DNA from: Actinomycetes bacterium
GTDB taxonomy: Bacteria; Actinomycetota; Actinomycetes; Streptosporangiales; Streptosporangiaceae
Assembly (NCBI GenBank): GCA_025964635.1
Contig: JAOPYP010000173.1
Span: 1 to 9,972 of the forward strand
Direction of reading: 5' to 3'
DNA length: 9,972 bases
The notes under the pieces are model-generated. The model was not told where the DNA came from. It saw nothing but the letters and a program-made list of their open reading frames with translations, and did not search any database. The position numbers and the translations under genes were made by a program. This document shows positions 1 through 5,626 of this stretch, piece by piece. How positions within the stretch are numbered: the first letter of the stretch is position 1; each line of letters opens with the position of its first letter.

Positions 1-1
1 A

Positions 2-112
2 TTCGCCCAGGCGCTGCCCGACGGCGTGGACCCCGGCCCGGACCACTCCAGGTCCTATCTGCAGTGGCTTGGCCACCGGCCGGGCGCGCCGGGAAATGAC
101 GCCGGCCTCTGA
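2..112 (+). CDS. 3' end of an unrecognised protein (partial)
   Basis: The second frame is open from the left edge and ends at TGA 110-112, giving the last 36 residues of a protein (begins FAQALPDGVD, ends PGNDAGL). The codons strongly prefer G or C at the third position, as in the real genes of the window, and the sequence mixes hydrophobic and polar residues sensibly (for example SYLQWLGHR). No domain can be named from so little. The other frames here read as arginine/proline-rich noise. Calling it a real gene end is inference from codon character. Confidence 0.5.
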   Translation, partial: FAQALPDGVDPGPDHSRSYLQWLGHRPGAPGNDAGL

Positions 113-210
113 CAGCCATCCCTCCACCGGGCCGGCTGGCCCAGCTGGCGCCGCCCGGGCCTATCCGGCAGCCGCCGGATGCGGTCGCAAACCTGTCTGC
201 TGCTCCGCCG

Positions 211-720
211 TCAGCTCGAACCGGCCTCAGCTGAGGCTGCCCCGGACTGGACTTCCGGGTGCGGCCCATGCCACACGAGCGCCCCCTTTACGACCACCGC
301 GAGGGCGCGGCACGCCGGTCGTCTGGCCGACCGGGGCCAGGGGCCGTCTGAACGGATTGGTTCGTGCCGACGGTGACGGGGCGTGCGTAAGGATCTTCTA
401 GTGGCAGCTTCGTACTGGTCTGCAACGCTGGCGGGAATGCGGCCGCGGTCGCTGACCGGGAGGCCGGTGGCTTTGGCCCAGGCCCGGATATCGACGCTGC
501 GCTGACGGCTTGATGCGGTTCGCGCTGGCTGGCGTCTCTGTCCTGGCCCGGCCCTACGGGCGTGCCCGACGAAGGGTGCGAGTTTCTTACGCAACGCCCG
601 GGCGTTCTTCTTATTCAGATCGATCTCGTACTGCGCGCCGCCGAGCCCGAACCGCACCGTCTCACTGGCCGGGCCTCCGTCAAGATCATCTTCTAGCGCG
701 ACGGTTATCCTCGTTGCCAT
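211..720 (-). CDS. lsr2: Lsr2-type nucleoid-associated protein with unusual C-terminal run-on
   Basis: Lsr2 proteins are small dimeric DNA-binding proteins of actinobacteria. They bind AT-rich DNA through the minor groove, compact it and silence foreign genes. Residues 1-58 match the N-terminal dimerisation domain (ITVALEDDLDGG, then YEIDLNKKNARALR). A basic linker rich in R and Q follows. Residues 73-107 match the DNA-binding domain (IRAWAKATG, then DRGRIPASV), with the minor-groove RGR at 92-94. The start at 720 is chosen because GGAGG lies 5 bases upstream; the ATG at 732 overlaps that ribosome site. Family members normally end near DQYEAAT, here residue 107 (position 400). The frame instead continues for about 62 residues of low-complexity R/P/A-rich sequence, with rare codons (AGA AGA, TTA) straight after the domain, to TGA at 211-213. 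An out-of-frame TAG (400-398) sits at the expected end, so a one-base loss of the normal stop is likely. The gene may be a paralogue of the housekeeping copy. Confidence 0.85.
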   Translation of the reverse strand: MATRITVALEDDLDGGPASETVRFGLGGAQYEIDLNKKNARALRKKLAPFVGHARRAGPGQRRQPARTASSRQRSVDIRAWAKATGLPVSDRGRIPASVADQYEAATRRSLRTPRHRRHEPIRSDGPWPRSARRPACRALAVVVKGALVWHGPHPEVQSGAASAEAGSS

Positions 721-890
721 CGCGGCCTCCATGACTGCGCTGGGACTGTTTGCACCTTACAGATCAATGTGTCATGCCGCGATCACCGCACCCGCCGCCA
801 ACTAGCAGCCCGTTTATGAATGCACCCGGGCCCAGAACCTGCCCGGCTGCCCCCAAGCGGCCCTCCACACCGCCGGCAGCGCCGCCAGGT

Positions 891-910
891 CACCCGCCTG
901 CACCCGCCTG
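891..910. repeat. 10-bp tandem duplication
   Basis: CACCCGCCTG is repeated exactly, head to tail, with no spacer. It lies in non-coding DNA between lsr2 and the cupin gene. Two copies are probably replication slippage in GC-rich sequence. No function is implied. Confidence 0.6.
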
Positions 911-1106
911 CCGTCCTGCCCGCCGGGTTCGCCTGGGAGTGCCTCCGTCCATACACGGGGGCTGGCGTGCTTTACCAGGTAACGGCTCAAAGGACACGGG
1001 ACCGTGGCCGGTCGGACCGCACTGCTGTCCGCGCCCAAGTTACTGCTGGCCAGCAGTCGCGCAGATCACCGAGTATGCGCGGCCTGTCTATGGCGTGCTG
1101 GCCGCC

Positions 1107-1125
1107 GCAGAACCGCTCGTTCTGC
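1107..1125. terminator. Hairpin downstream of the DUF899-cupin unit
   Basis: GCAGAAC and GTTCTGC form a perfect 7-bp inverted repeat around the 5-base loop CGCTC. It lies about 50 bases past the cupin stop codon, so it could end the minus-strand transcript. There is no T-run on the minus strand; a weak TCTTAT follows on the plus strand. The termination role is inferred from position only. Confidence 0.35.
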
Positions 1126-1177
1126 TCTTATCCGCCGGACACGGATACTGCCAGGCACATGGCGGCGGGGTCACGCT

Positions 1178-1513
1178 TCATTCAAGGAACTCTGTTTGCA
1201 TCGCGGGTGCTGCGTGGATGCAAACCAGCCGGGCGCGGCTGGGGCCGAGGTTGGTGAAGCCGTGCGGGATGCCGGGAGGGCCGATCACAATGTCGCCTGG
1301 CCCGCCCTCGACGGTTTCGTCGCCGATCTGTACCAGAACGTGGCCCTCCAGGATGATGAAGGTCTCGTCGTAGGGGTGGTGGTGCAGCTTGGGTCCTTGG
1401 CCGGGCTGGTTGTGCACCAGGAAGAACGACACCGACGACGGGCCGTGCGTGCCGCCCTCGAAGGTGCGGGAGATGTCATTGCCCGGCAGGTTCTCTGCGT
1501 TCACCTGGTACAT
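1178..1513 (-). CDS. Small single-domain cupin protein
   Basis: This is a 111-residue protein with both cupin motifs intact. Motif 1 is GPKLHHHPYDETFIILEG (residues 39-56), giving the metal-ligand pattern HxH...E. Motif 2 is GDIVIGPPGIPHGFTN (residues 73-88), which fits G(X)5PXG(X)2H(X)3N exactly. Single-domain cupins of this size are beta-barrel metal-binding proteins that act as small oxygenases, isomerases or ligand sensors; the substrate cannot be told from the sequence. ATG 1513 lies 3 bases after the stop of the DUF899 gene, and AAAGG at the end of that gene serves as a distant, weak ribosome site. Translation is therefore probably coupled and the two genes co-transcribed. The tail (MQTEFLE) is complete. 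Confidence 0.9.
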   Translation of the reverse strand: MYQVNAENLPGNDISRTFEGGTHGPSSVSFFLVHNQPGQGPKLHHHPYDETFIILEGHVLVQIGDETVEGGPGDIVIGPPGIPHGFTNLGPSRARLVCIHAAPAMQTEFLE

Positions 1514-1516
1514 GAG

Positions 1517-2308
1517 TCACGGTTGCCTTTCGGTGATGGTGCTGGCGGTGCCCAGATCGTCGGAGTGTCCAGCTGCCAGCCGCGACCATTGGGCGGTGGG
1601 CCGCCCGTTGGTGCGGAACTGTTCGCCCCTGGTTCCGAAGGGCTGTGGCCAGCCGGGAGGAGAGTCCTCCCAGGTCTCCTGCCGGCCGTACACCGCCATG
1701 TCGAGCAGCGCGTACGTGGGTGCCAGCGCCTCCGCGGCGCGACCGCTGTTCCAGTAGGTCTCGAACACCTGCTCACCCTGGCGCAGGTAGCACACCTGCA
1801 TGCCGAACCAGCGTCCGGCGAGCAGCGCGCTGGCGGAGTCGTTCGCTGAGTACCAGGGCACGTCCCACCCCATGAAGTCGCGGTAGGCAATGCTCTCGTC
1901 GTAGGGGCCCTGGCAGAAGGTGGCGTAGGTGACGTCACGTGAGTGCAGGTAGGACAGTTCGCGGAGCTGCCCGTTGAAGAAAGTACATCCCTCGCATTGG
2001 GCCTGGGCGGGCTGGCCGGTGTGCCACATGTGGAAGTAGGCGATCAGCTGGCGGCGGCCCTCGAACACTTCCAGCAGCGGGACAGGACCATGCTCGCCGA
2101 TCAGCGGGATAGCGGGGTCCACCTCGACCATGGGCAGCCGCCGGCGAGCCGCCGCGATCGCGTCCCCTTCCCGGGTGTGGGCCTTCTCCCGGACCAGCAG
2201 ACCGTCCAGCCGCGCCTGCCAGGTGGCACGGTCTACTACCGCAGGCAACGCAGGGACGCCGAGGCCGCCGGCTGCTGGCAATCGCGCATTCCCCGGCTCA
2301 TCCTTCAT
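1517..2308 (-). CDS. DUF899 family thioredoxin-like protein
   Basis: A 263-residue protein of the DUF899 family, whose members have a thioredoxin-like fold and are usually of unknown function. Family hallmarks are LPAVVDRATWQARLDGLLVREKA-type helices near residues 21-43, RRRLPMVEV (56-63), LLEVFEGRRQLIAYFHM (78-94), the CEGC motif (105-108) in the position of a thioredoxin CxxC, and the MGWDVPWYS block (146-154). Start 2308 is chosen because GGAGGG lies 5 bases before this ATG; an in-frame TTG at 2350 lacks such a site and adds only a glycine-rich lead. The CEGC pair suggests a thiol redox or peroxide role, but that is inference. No signal peptide is visible, so it is probably cytoplasmic. 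It is the first gene of a two-gene unit with the downstream cupin. Confidence 0.9.
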   Translation of the reverse strand: MKDEPGNARLPAAGGLGVPALPAVVDRATWQARLDGLLVREKAHTREGDAIAAARRRLPMVEVDPAIPLIGEHGPVPLLEVFEGRRQLIAYFHMWHTGQPAQAQCEGCTFFNGQLRELSYLHSRDVTYATFCQGPYDESIAYRDFMGWDVPWYSANDSASALLAGRWFGMQVCYLRQGEQVFETYWNSGRAAEALAPTYALLDMAVYGRQETWEDSPPGWPQPFGTRGEQFRTNGRPTAQWSRLAAGHSDDLGTASTITERQP

Positions 2309-2336
2309 GATCGCCCTCCATGTACCGCCTCCCGCG

Positions 2337-2352
2337 CCTTGTCCATTCAAGG
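2337..2352. promoter_or_regulatory. Short inverted repeat upstream of the DUF899 gene
   Basis: CCTTG, 6 bases (TCCATT), CAAGG. It lies 29-44 bases before the chosen DUF899 start, where an operator or part of the leader would be. The arms are only 5 bp, so chance is quite possible. Confidence 0.2.
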
Positions 2353-2458
2353 AGTCAGACGGCGCACAGCCGGAAAATTCATCGCAGATAGGCCGAGCCG
2401 ACTGACCTGGTCGCGGCTACGAGAGTGTCTTGCTCAGCTGCGATGAGGCCGCGTCACG

Positions 2459-2600
2459 CTAGCCGGCGATCAGCCAGCGCCCGTGATCACCACTGAGGAC
2501 GGCGCCATGGATATTCCGGCTCGAAGCCGGCTTGCGCAGGTCCGCGACAATGAGGTGCGCGGCGACCGCGGAATCGCCGGGAACCGAGATCCGGCCGCCG
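2459..2600 (-). pseudogene. Possible remnant of a gene 3' end
   Basis: Only about 45 codons before TAG 2459-2461 look like true protein (RISVPGDSAVAAHL, RNIHGAVLSGDHGRW, LIAG). Third-position G/C is high and hydrophobic residues are regularly spaced. The frame stays open to 3046 but the upstream part overlaps the start of the PPOX gene and is low in protein character. No family is recognised. It may equally be chance in GC-rich DNA. Confidence 0.2.
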
Positions 2601-2981
2601 GGCGTGCTTGATCCGCAGGCAGTTCTGGGCCCGGCAAGCCAGGGAACTGCCCCGGAGACCTGGCGGGTCTTCACGAAGCAGAGAGGCCTGGTACGTGGTT
2701 TCTGCACGGGACGTCGGCAGATCCCGATCCCACCAAGCACTGCGCAGCGGCGGCCTGCACCCGCACTGATCCCACCTCTGCGTCGCATCGATCCCGCGGG
2801 ATGTACGTGCCCGTGCTCCAAGGGCACTAGCGATTCATGCCGCAGAGTGGGTGGTGCGGCTGTACCGGAACGGCAACCACTCGCGGAAACCAGCTGCGGA
2901 AGCAGGCTCGGGCGCTTCTGCGTCCGGTGACGCCGCCCCCCTGGATCAAGGCGCATCCGATGGCCCGACCGGCGGTCCCGA

Positions 2982-2987
2982 TAGCGT
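2982..2987 (+). promoter_or_regulatory. Candidate -10 element for a leaderless PPOX transcript
   Basis: TAGCGT fits the actinobacterial TANNNT -10 pattern and is followed by 6 bases (GAGGGG) and then the ATG at 2994. This spacing would put the transcription start at or next to the A of the start codon. The GAGGGG touches the ATG with no spacer, so it cannot work as a normal ribosome site. No good -35 box is visible. The leaderless reading is inference from spacing. Confidence 0.4.
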
Positions 2988-2993
2988 GAGGGG

Positions 2994-3416
2994 ATGGCAT
3001 CAACCGACAAGATCGAGGCCTTCCTCGCCGAGCCGCGCAACGTCATCGTCGCCGGGATCCGCCGCGACGGGCGCCCGCACCTGAGCCCGAACTGGTTCTA
3101 CTGGGACGGTCAGCGCTTCTACGTCTCGACAACGCGAGACCGGGTGAAGTACGCGATCTTCCGCCGGGATCCGCGGGCGGAGCTGCTTTTCGACGATCCC
3201 TCCGGCTTCCGCGCCGTGCTTGTCCCGGCCACGGTCGAGATTCGCGAGGATATCGCCGCGGAGCTGCCCCGCTTCCGTGCTATCCGGGAAAAGCACGGGA
3301 TGGTCGTGCTGGACGACGATGAGCATCTGCGGGCACTGGCGGCGGAGGGGCGGGTCCTGCTGGCCATCACACCCGACAGGCCACCCTCGAGCTGGACGAG
3401 CTGGGGCTTGGACTGA
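2994..3416 (+). CDS. PPOX-class (pyridoxamine oxidase-fold) probable F420-dependent oxidoreductase
   Basis: A 140-residue protein with the split beta-barrel fold of the FDOR/PPOX superfamily, small actinobacterial dimers that bind F420, FMN or haem and reduce varied substrates. The features are FLAEPRNVIVAGIRRDGRPHLSPNWFYWDG (residues 10-39), the phosphate-contact stretch STTRDRVKYAIFRRDPRAEL (45-64) and DDPSGFRAVLV (67-77), in the order and spacing seen in TIGR03618-type proteins. The last residues (SWTSWGLD) resemble the W-x-W-G-L ends common in this group. The choice of F420 over FMN is from general similarity and not proven. The start is the first ATG of the conserved region. It is convergent with the methyltransferase gene, with hairpins between. 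Confidence 0.88.
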   Translation: MASTDKIEAFLAEPRNVIVAGIRRDGRPHLSPNWFYWDGQRFYVSTTRDRVKYAIFRRDPRAELLFDDPSGFRAVLVPATVEIREDIAAELPRFRAIREKHGMVVLDDDEHLRALAAEGRVLLAITPDRPPSSWTSWGLD

Positions 3417-3466
3417 CCGCCCAACCCTCAGGCTGCTGAAACAGGTCCCTCGGCACGGATCAGGCC

Positions 3467-3494
3467 ACGATGACCGCTGTGATCAGCGCATCGT
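3467..3494. terminator. Bidirectional terminator hairpin between convergent genes
   Basis: ACGATG (3467-3472) pairs with CATCGT (3489-3494), and inside it CGCTG (3475-3479) pairs with CAGCG (3484-3488) around the loop TGAT. That makes 11 bp with a two-base bulge. It sits in the 81-base space between the two convergent stop codons, so it can end both transcripts. T-runs are absent, as is common in high-GC actinobacteria. Confidence 0.55.
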
Positions 3495-3497
3495 CGC

Positions 3498-4313
3498 TCA
3501 GCCGCCGGGCGCGCGCCCGCTGGCGGCTGTGAAGGCAATGGTCTGTGTCCACCAGGCCGGATCGGCGCACTGGGCGAGGAACGTGTCGATGGAGCGGTCG
3601 GCCAGCCTGCCCGAGCCCACCAGGCGGGCGCGCAACTCGGTGACCGTCTGCTCCCAGTACAGTGCCCAGCCAGAGCCACCGTTGTAGAGCGCCGTCTCCG
3701 CCGTAGCCCCGACGTCCTGCAGCCCCAGCGTGGACAGCATCGCCGGCAGCCGGCGGCCGATGAAGTAGTCGATTCGCTGCTCGCGCGACCAGGCCAGCCA
3801 CCCCTCCCAGAAGACGCGGACTTCAGGCGGTTCGGCAACACTGACTGGCAGGAAATCCGGCTCTATGAGCAGGATCGCCCCGCCCGGCCGGACGCTGGCC
3901 ACGAGGTTGGCCACAGCAGCCTCAGCATCGGCCACATGATGCAGTACGGCCCGGGCCGTCACCAGATCAAAGTCTCCCGGCCCGACAGGCCCCGCGAGGA
4001 TATCGGCCTGGCGAAGCTCGAGCCCGGGTTCGTCCGCGTCGGCCAGAGACAGGTCGAGATCCACCGCGACCGCCCGCCCGCCGGGCGCGACCCGCCCGGC
4101 CAGCCAGGCCGACATGGAGCCGTTACCGCAGCCAGCTTCGAGGGTCCGCGCCCCTGGCCCGATGCCCAGCCGCTCGATGTGGCGCCGGTGCATCGGATCG
4201 AGCAGCCGCGACATTAGCGCCAGCCGCTGCCGCTCGCCTTCCTGGTGATGATCAAGAACGTACTCTGGCACGCTGTTCCAGCCAGGTTCCAGCTCACCAC
4301 GTCCGGTGAGCAA
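3498..4313 (-). CDS. Class I SAM-dependent methyltransferase
   Basis: A 271-residue cytoplasmic methyltransferase with a Rossmann-like SAM-binding core. Motif I is LEAGCGNGSMSAWLA (58-72), with the glycine loop in GCGNG. The acidic residue after strand 2 is in VAVDLD (82-87). The motif II region is GDFDLVTARAVLHHV (113-127), and post-motif strand 4-5 is RPGGAILLIEPDF (142-154). The C-terminal 110 residues (FWEGWLAWSREQRIDYFIGR and after) form a helical cap typical of small-molecule methyltransferases in the UbiE/Methyltransf_25-type group. The substrate is unknown. The start is TTG 4313, supported by GGGGGAG 7 bases upstream. The alternative GTG at 4271 has no ribosome site, though the conserved region (PEYVLDHHQEGERQRL) starts near there. 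A candidate -10 (TAATCT) lies at 4334-4339. Confidence 0.88.
   Translation of the reverse strand: MLTGRGELEPGWNSVPEYVLDHHQEGERQRLALMSRLLDPMHRRHIERLGIGPGARTLEAGCGNGSMSAWLAGRVAPGGRAVAVDLDLSLADADEPGLELRQADILAGPVGPGDFDLVTARAVLHHVADAEAAVANLVASVRPGGAILLIEPDFLPVSVAEPPEVRVFWEGWLAWSREQRIDYFIGRRLPAMLSTLGLQDVGATAETALYNGGSGWALYWEQTVTELRARLVGSGRLADRSIDTFLAQCADPAWWTQTIAFTAASGRAPGG
3499..3529 (-). terminator. GC-rich hairpin over the methyltransferase stop codon
   Basis: CAGCCGCC (3499-3506) and GGCGGCTG (3522-3529) are a perfect 8-bp inverted repeat, with the palindrome GGGCGCGCGCCC (3507-3518) inside. It covers the last ten codons of the methyltransferase gene and its stop. With the hairpin at 3467-3494 it forms a double structure at the end of the minus-strand gene. 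It may be only a by-product of the GC-rich codons of the AASGRAPGG tail. Confidence 0.35.
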
Positions 4314-4629
4314 CCCCAGACTCCCCCGGCAATAGATTACGCCCGCGCAACGCCCTCATCTGACCAGGCCAGGCCACAGACGGCCCACCCGGCAGCCATG
4401 ACTTCCCGCTACCGGGAACGTCCTGATCTGCCGGAGGACCCACCTGCTGAGTACGTCCGGCGGCGGGTCGCGGTGAGCGCGATCGAGTGCGCGTCGGTGG
4501 CGCTGGTTTGCGCCCCTCGGCCCAGTCGCCGGTGAGCGAGCGGTTCAGATTTGCGCTGCAGTCGCCAGAGGATGGAGGCATTAGCCTAAACAGCGATAAG
4601 CGGTACTCCTCACAGCCCGGAGGCCTGCA
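4314..4629. other. Gap between the divergent methyltransferase and pentapeptide genes
   Basis: This holds the upstream regions of both divergent genes. TAATCT (minus strand, 4334-4339) could be the -10 of the methyltransferase. A plus-strand frame from ATG 4399 to TGA 4534-4536 would code about 45 residues (MTSRYRERPDLPEDPP and on) but has no ribosome site and matches nothing I know. Frame 4294-4581 on the minus strand looks like noise. No promoter is clear for the pentapeptide gene. Confidence 0.45.
4619..4623 (+). promoter_or_regulatory. Ribosome site that decides the CTG start of the pentapeptide gene
   Basis: GGAGG is followed by 6 bases (CCTGCA) and CTG at 4630. No ATG, GTG or TTG occurs in this frame between the stop at 4597-4599 and GTG 4861, yet the frame is clearly coding from about 4681. 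The strong, well-spaced site makes CTG 4630 the best start. Confidence 0.6.
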
Positions 4630-5487
4630 CTGACTGAAGCACGTGAACCGGGCAGTTCTGGCCGGGCAGATAGCGGCCGGGACAGCCTGCGAGCTGACTG
4701 TGCACGCTGTTTCGGGCTGTGCTGTGCCGCGCCGACGTTCTCAGCTTCGGCCGATTTCGCGATTGACAAGCCCGCAGGACAGCCCTGCCCGAATCTGCAA
4801 CCGGACTTCCGCTGCGTCATCCACAAAGACCTCAGGCGGCACGGTTTCCGTGGCTGCGCCGTGTACGAGTGCTTCGGCGCCGGGCAGCGCGTGTCCCAGG
4901 TCACCTTCGGTGGGCGCGATTGGCGGCAGGCCCCGGACACCGCACGGCAGATGTTCGACGTATTCGCGGTCATGCGGCAGCTCCACGAAATGCTCTGGTA
5001 TCTGGGCGAGACGCTGAGCTCCCGGGCCGCCCGCCCCCTCCACAGTGAGGTGAAGCTCGCAGTCCAGACGACCGAACGCATGGTGCACAGCCGGGCTGAC
5101 GCTCTCCTTGAACTGGACATGCGAGCGCACCGGCGCGATGTGAATGCCCTGCTGCTGCGCGCCAGTGAACTCATGCGAGCAAGCGTCCCGGGGCAGAAAA
5201 AGGACCATGCGGGAGCCGACCTCATTGGCGCCAGCCTGGACGGTGCCGATCTGCAGGGCGCCAACATGAGAGGGGCGTACCTCATCGGCGCTGGTCTCAG
5301 GGGAGCCAACCTGCGCATGGCCGATCTGACTGGAGCCGATTTGAGGGACGCTGACCTCAGCGCCGCCGACCTCACCGGCAGCCTCTTTCTCGTCCAATCC
5401 CAACTCGACGCAGCGAAGGGCGACACCGCCACAAAGCTGCCACCGTCGCTCACTCGTCCAGCGCACTGGCCGGTCCCGGCAATGTAG
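4630..5487 (+). CDS. Cysteine-rich N-terminus plus pentapeptide-repeat protein, probable CTG start
   Basis: A 285-residue protein in three parts. Residues 1-85 carry eight cysteines, including the cluster CARCFGLCC (24-32), CPNL (53-56), FRC (60-62) and GCAVYECFGAGQ (75-86); the spacing suggests a metal or iron-sulphur site, as in CxxCxxCC chelating domains. Residues 90-190 form a helical region (ARQMFDVFAVMRQLHEMLWY and on). Residues 194-253 are about twelve A(D/N)Lxx pentapeptides (GADLIGASLDGADLQGANM and on), which fold as a right-handed beta-helix used for protein-protein contact or DNA mimicry. From GTG 4861 alone the protein would lose 77 residues, yet the frame is open and coding-like upstream (ADFAIDKPAGQPCPNLQPDF). 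I recall actinobacterial homologues with the same LRADCARCFGLCC start, so the long form is favoured. The role is unknown. It runs towards the epimerase gene, 139 bases downstream. Confidence 0.82.
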   Translation: MTEAREPGSSGRADSGRDSLRADCARCFGLCCAAPTFSASADFAIDKPAGQPCPNLQPDFRCVIHKDLRRHGFRGCAVYECFGAGQRVSQVTFGGRDWRQAPDTARQMFDVFAVMRQLHEMLWYLGETLSSRAARPLHSEVKLAVQTTERMVHSRADALLELDMRAHRRDVNALLLRASELMRASVPGQKKDHAGADLIGASLDGADLQGANMRGAYLIGAGLRGANLRMADLTGADLRDADLSAADLTGSLFLVQSQLDAAKGDTATKLPPSLTRPAHWPVPAM

Positions 5488-5626
5488 GCATCGGCGGCCC
5501 GCGATCATCCTCGGTGCCTGCGATGCATTCGTCGTGCATGTGGACTGTCTTCCCTCTCATGTCACAGACGATCGGGCTGTCTCGTCTCAGGTCTCAGAGG
5601 CAGACTCCGGAATCAGGAAGGTGATC

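Larger units (their letters stand above)
721..1177. other. Gap of about 450 bases without a convincing gene
   Basis: This stretch holds the lsr2 upstream region and the DNA downstream of the cupin gene. Open frames exist on both strands (for example 750-1373 + and 814-1038 -), but their products are proline/arginine-rich and match nothing I recognise. A minus-strand stretch reading GDLAALPAVWRAAWGQPGRF looks somewhat protein-like and could be debris. CACCCGCCTG occurs twice in tandem (891-910). A 7-bp hairpin lies at 1107-1125. Confidence 0.5.
2309..2993. other. Long gap upstream of the DUF899 and PPOX genes
   Basis: About 685 bases between two divergent genes, far more than their promoters need. 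I see no complete gene. On the minus strand, the frame ending at TAG 2459 reads protein-like over its last 45 codons (VPGDSAVAAHLIVADLRKP, then GDHGRWLIAG), with about 75% G/C at third positions. Upstream of roughly 2600 that frame becomes arginine/proline-rich noise, so it may be the tail of a decayed gene. The plus-strand frame 2532-2930 looks like noise. A short inverted repeat CCTTG/CAAGG (2337-2352) sits about 30 bases before the DUF899 start and could be an operator. Confidence 0.45.

Noticed and set aside
814..1038. Minus-strand frame with GDLAALPAVWRAAWGQPGRF
   Set aside because: Protein-like only over a short part, no ribosome site, no family; kept as a note in the gap entry.
1004..1849. 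281-codon open frame on the plus strand
   Set aside because: It lies antisense to the cupin and DUF899 genes, which carry clear motifs; the product is a mirror of GC-rich codons.
4399..4536. Possible 45-residue gene beginning MTSRYRERPDLPEDPP
   Set aside because: No ribosome site, no recognised family, and the tail is arginine/proline noise.
4581..5508. Two long minus-strand frames (290 and 255 codons) with repeated short motifs
   Set aside because: The repeats mirror the pentapeptide codons of the plus-strand gene, so they are not independent repeats.
5581..5605. Repeated GTCTC units before the epimerase gene
   Set aside because: Three very short copies without regular spacing; not a CRISPR or a convincing operator.
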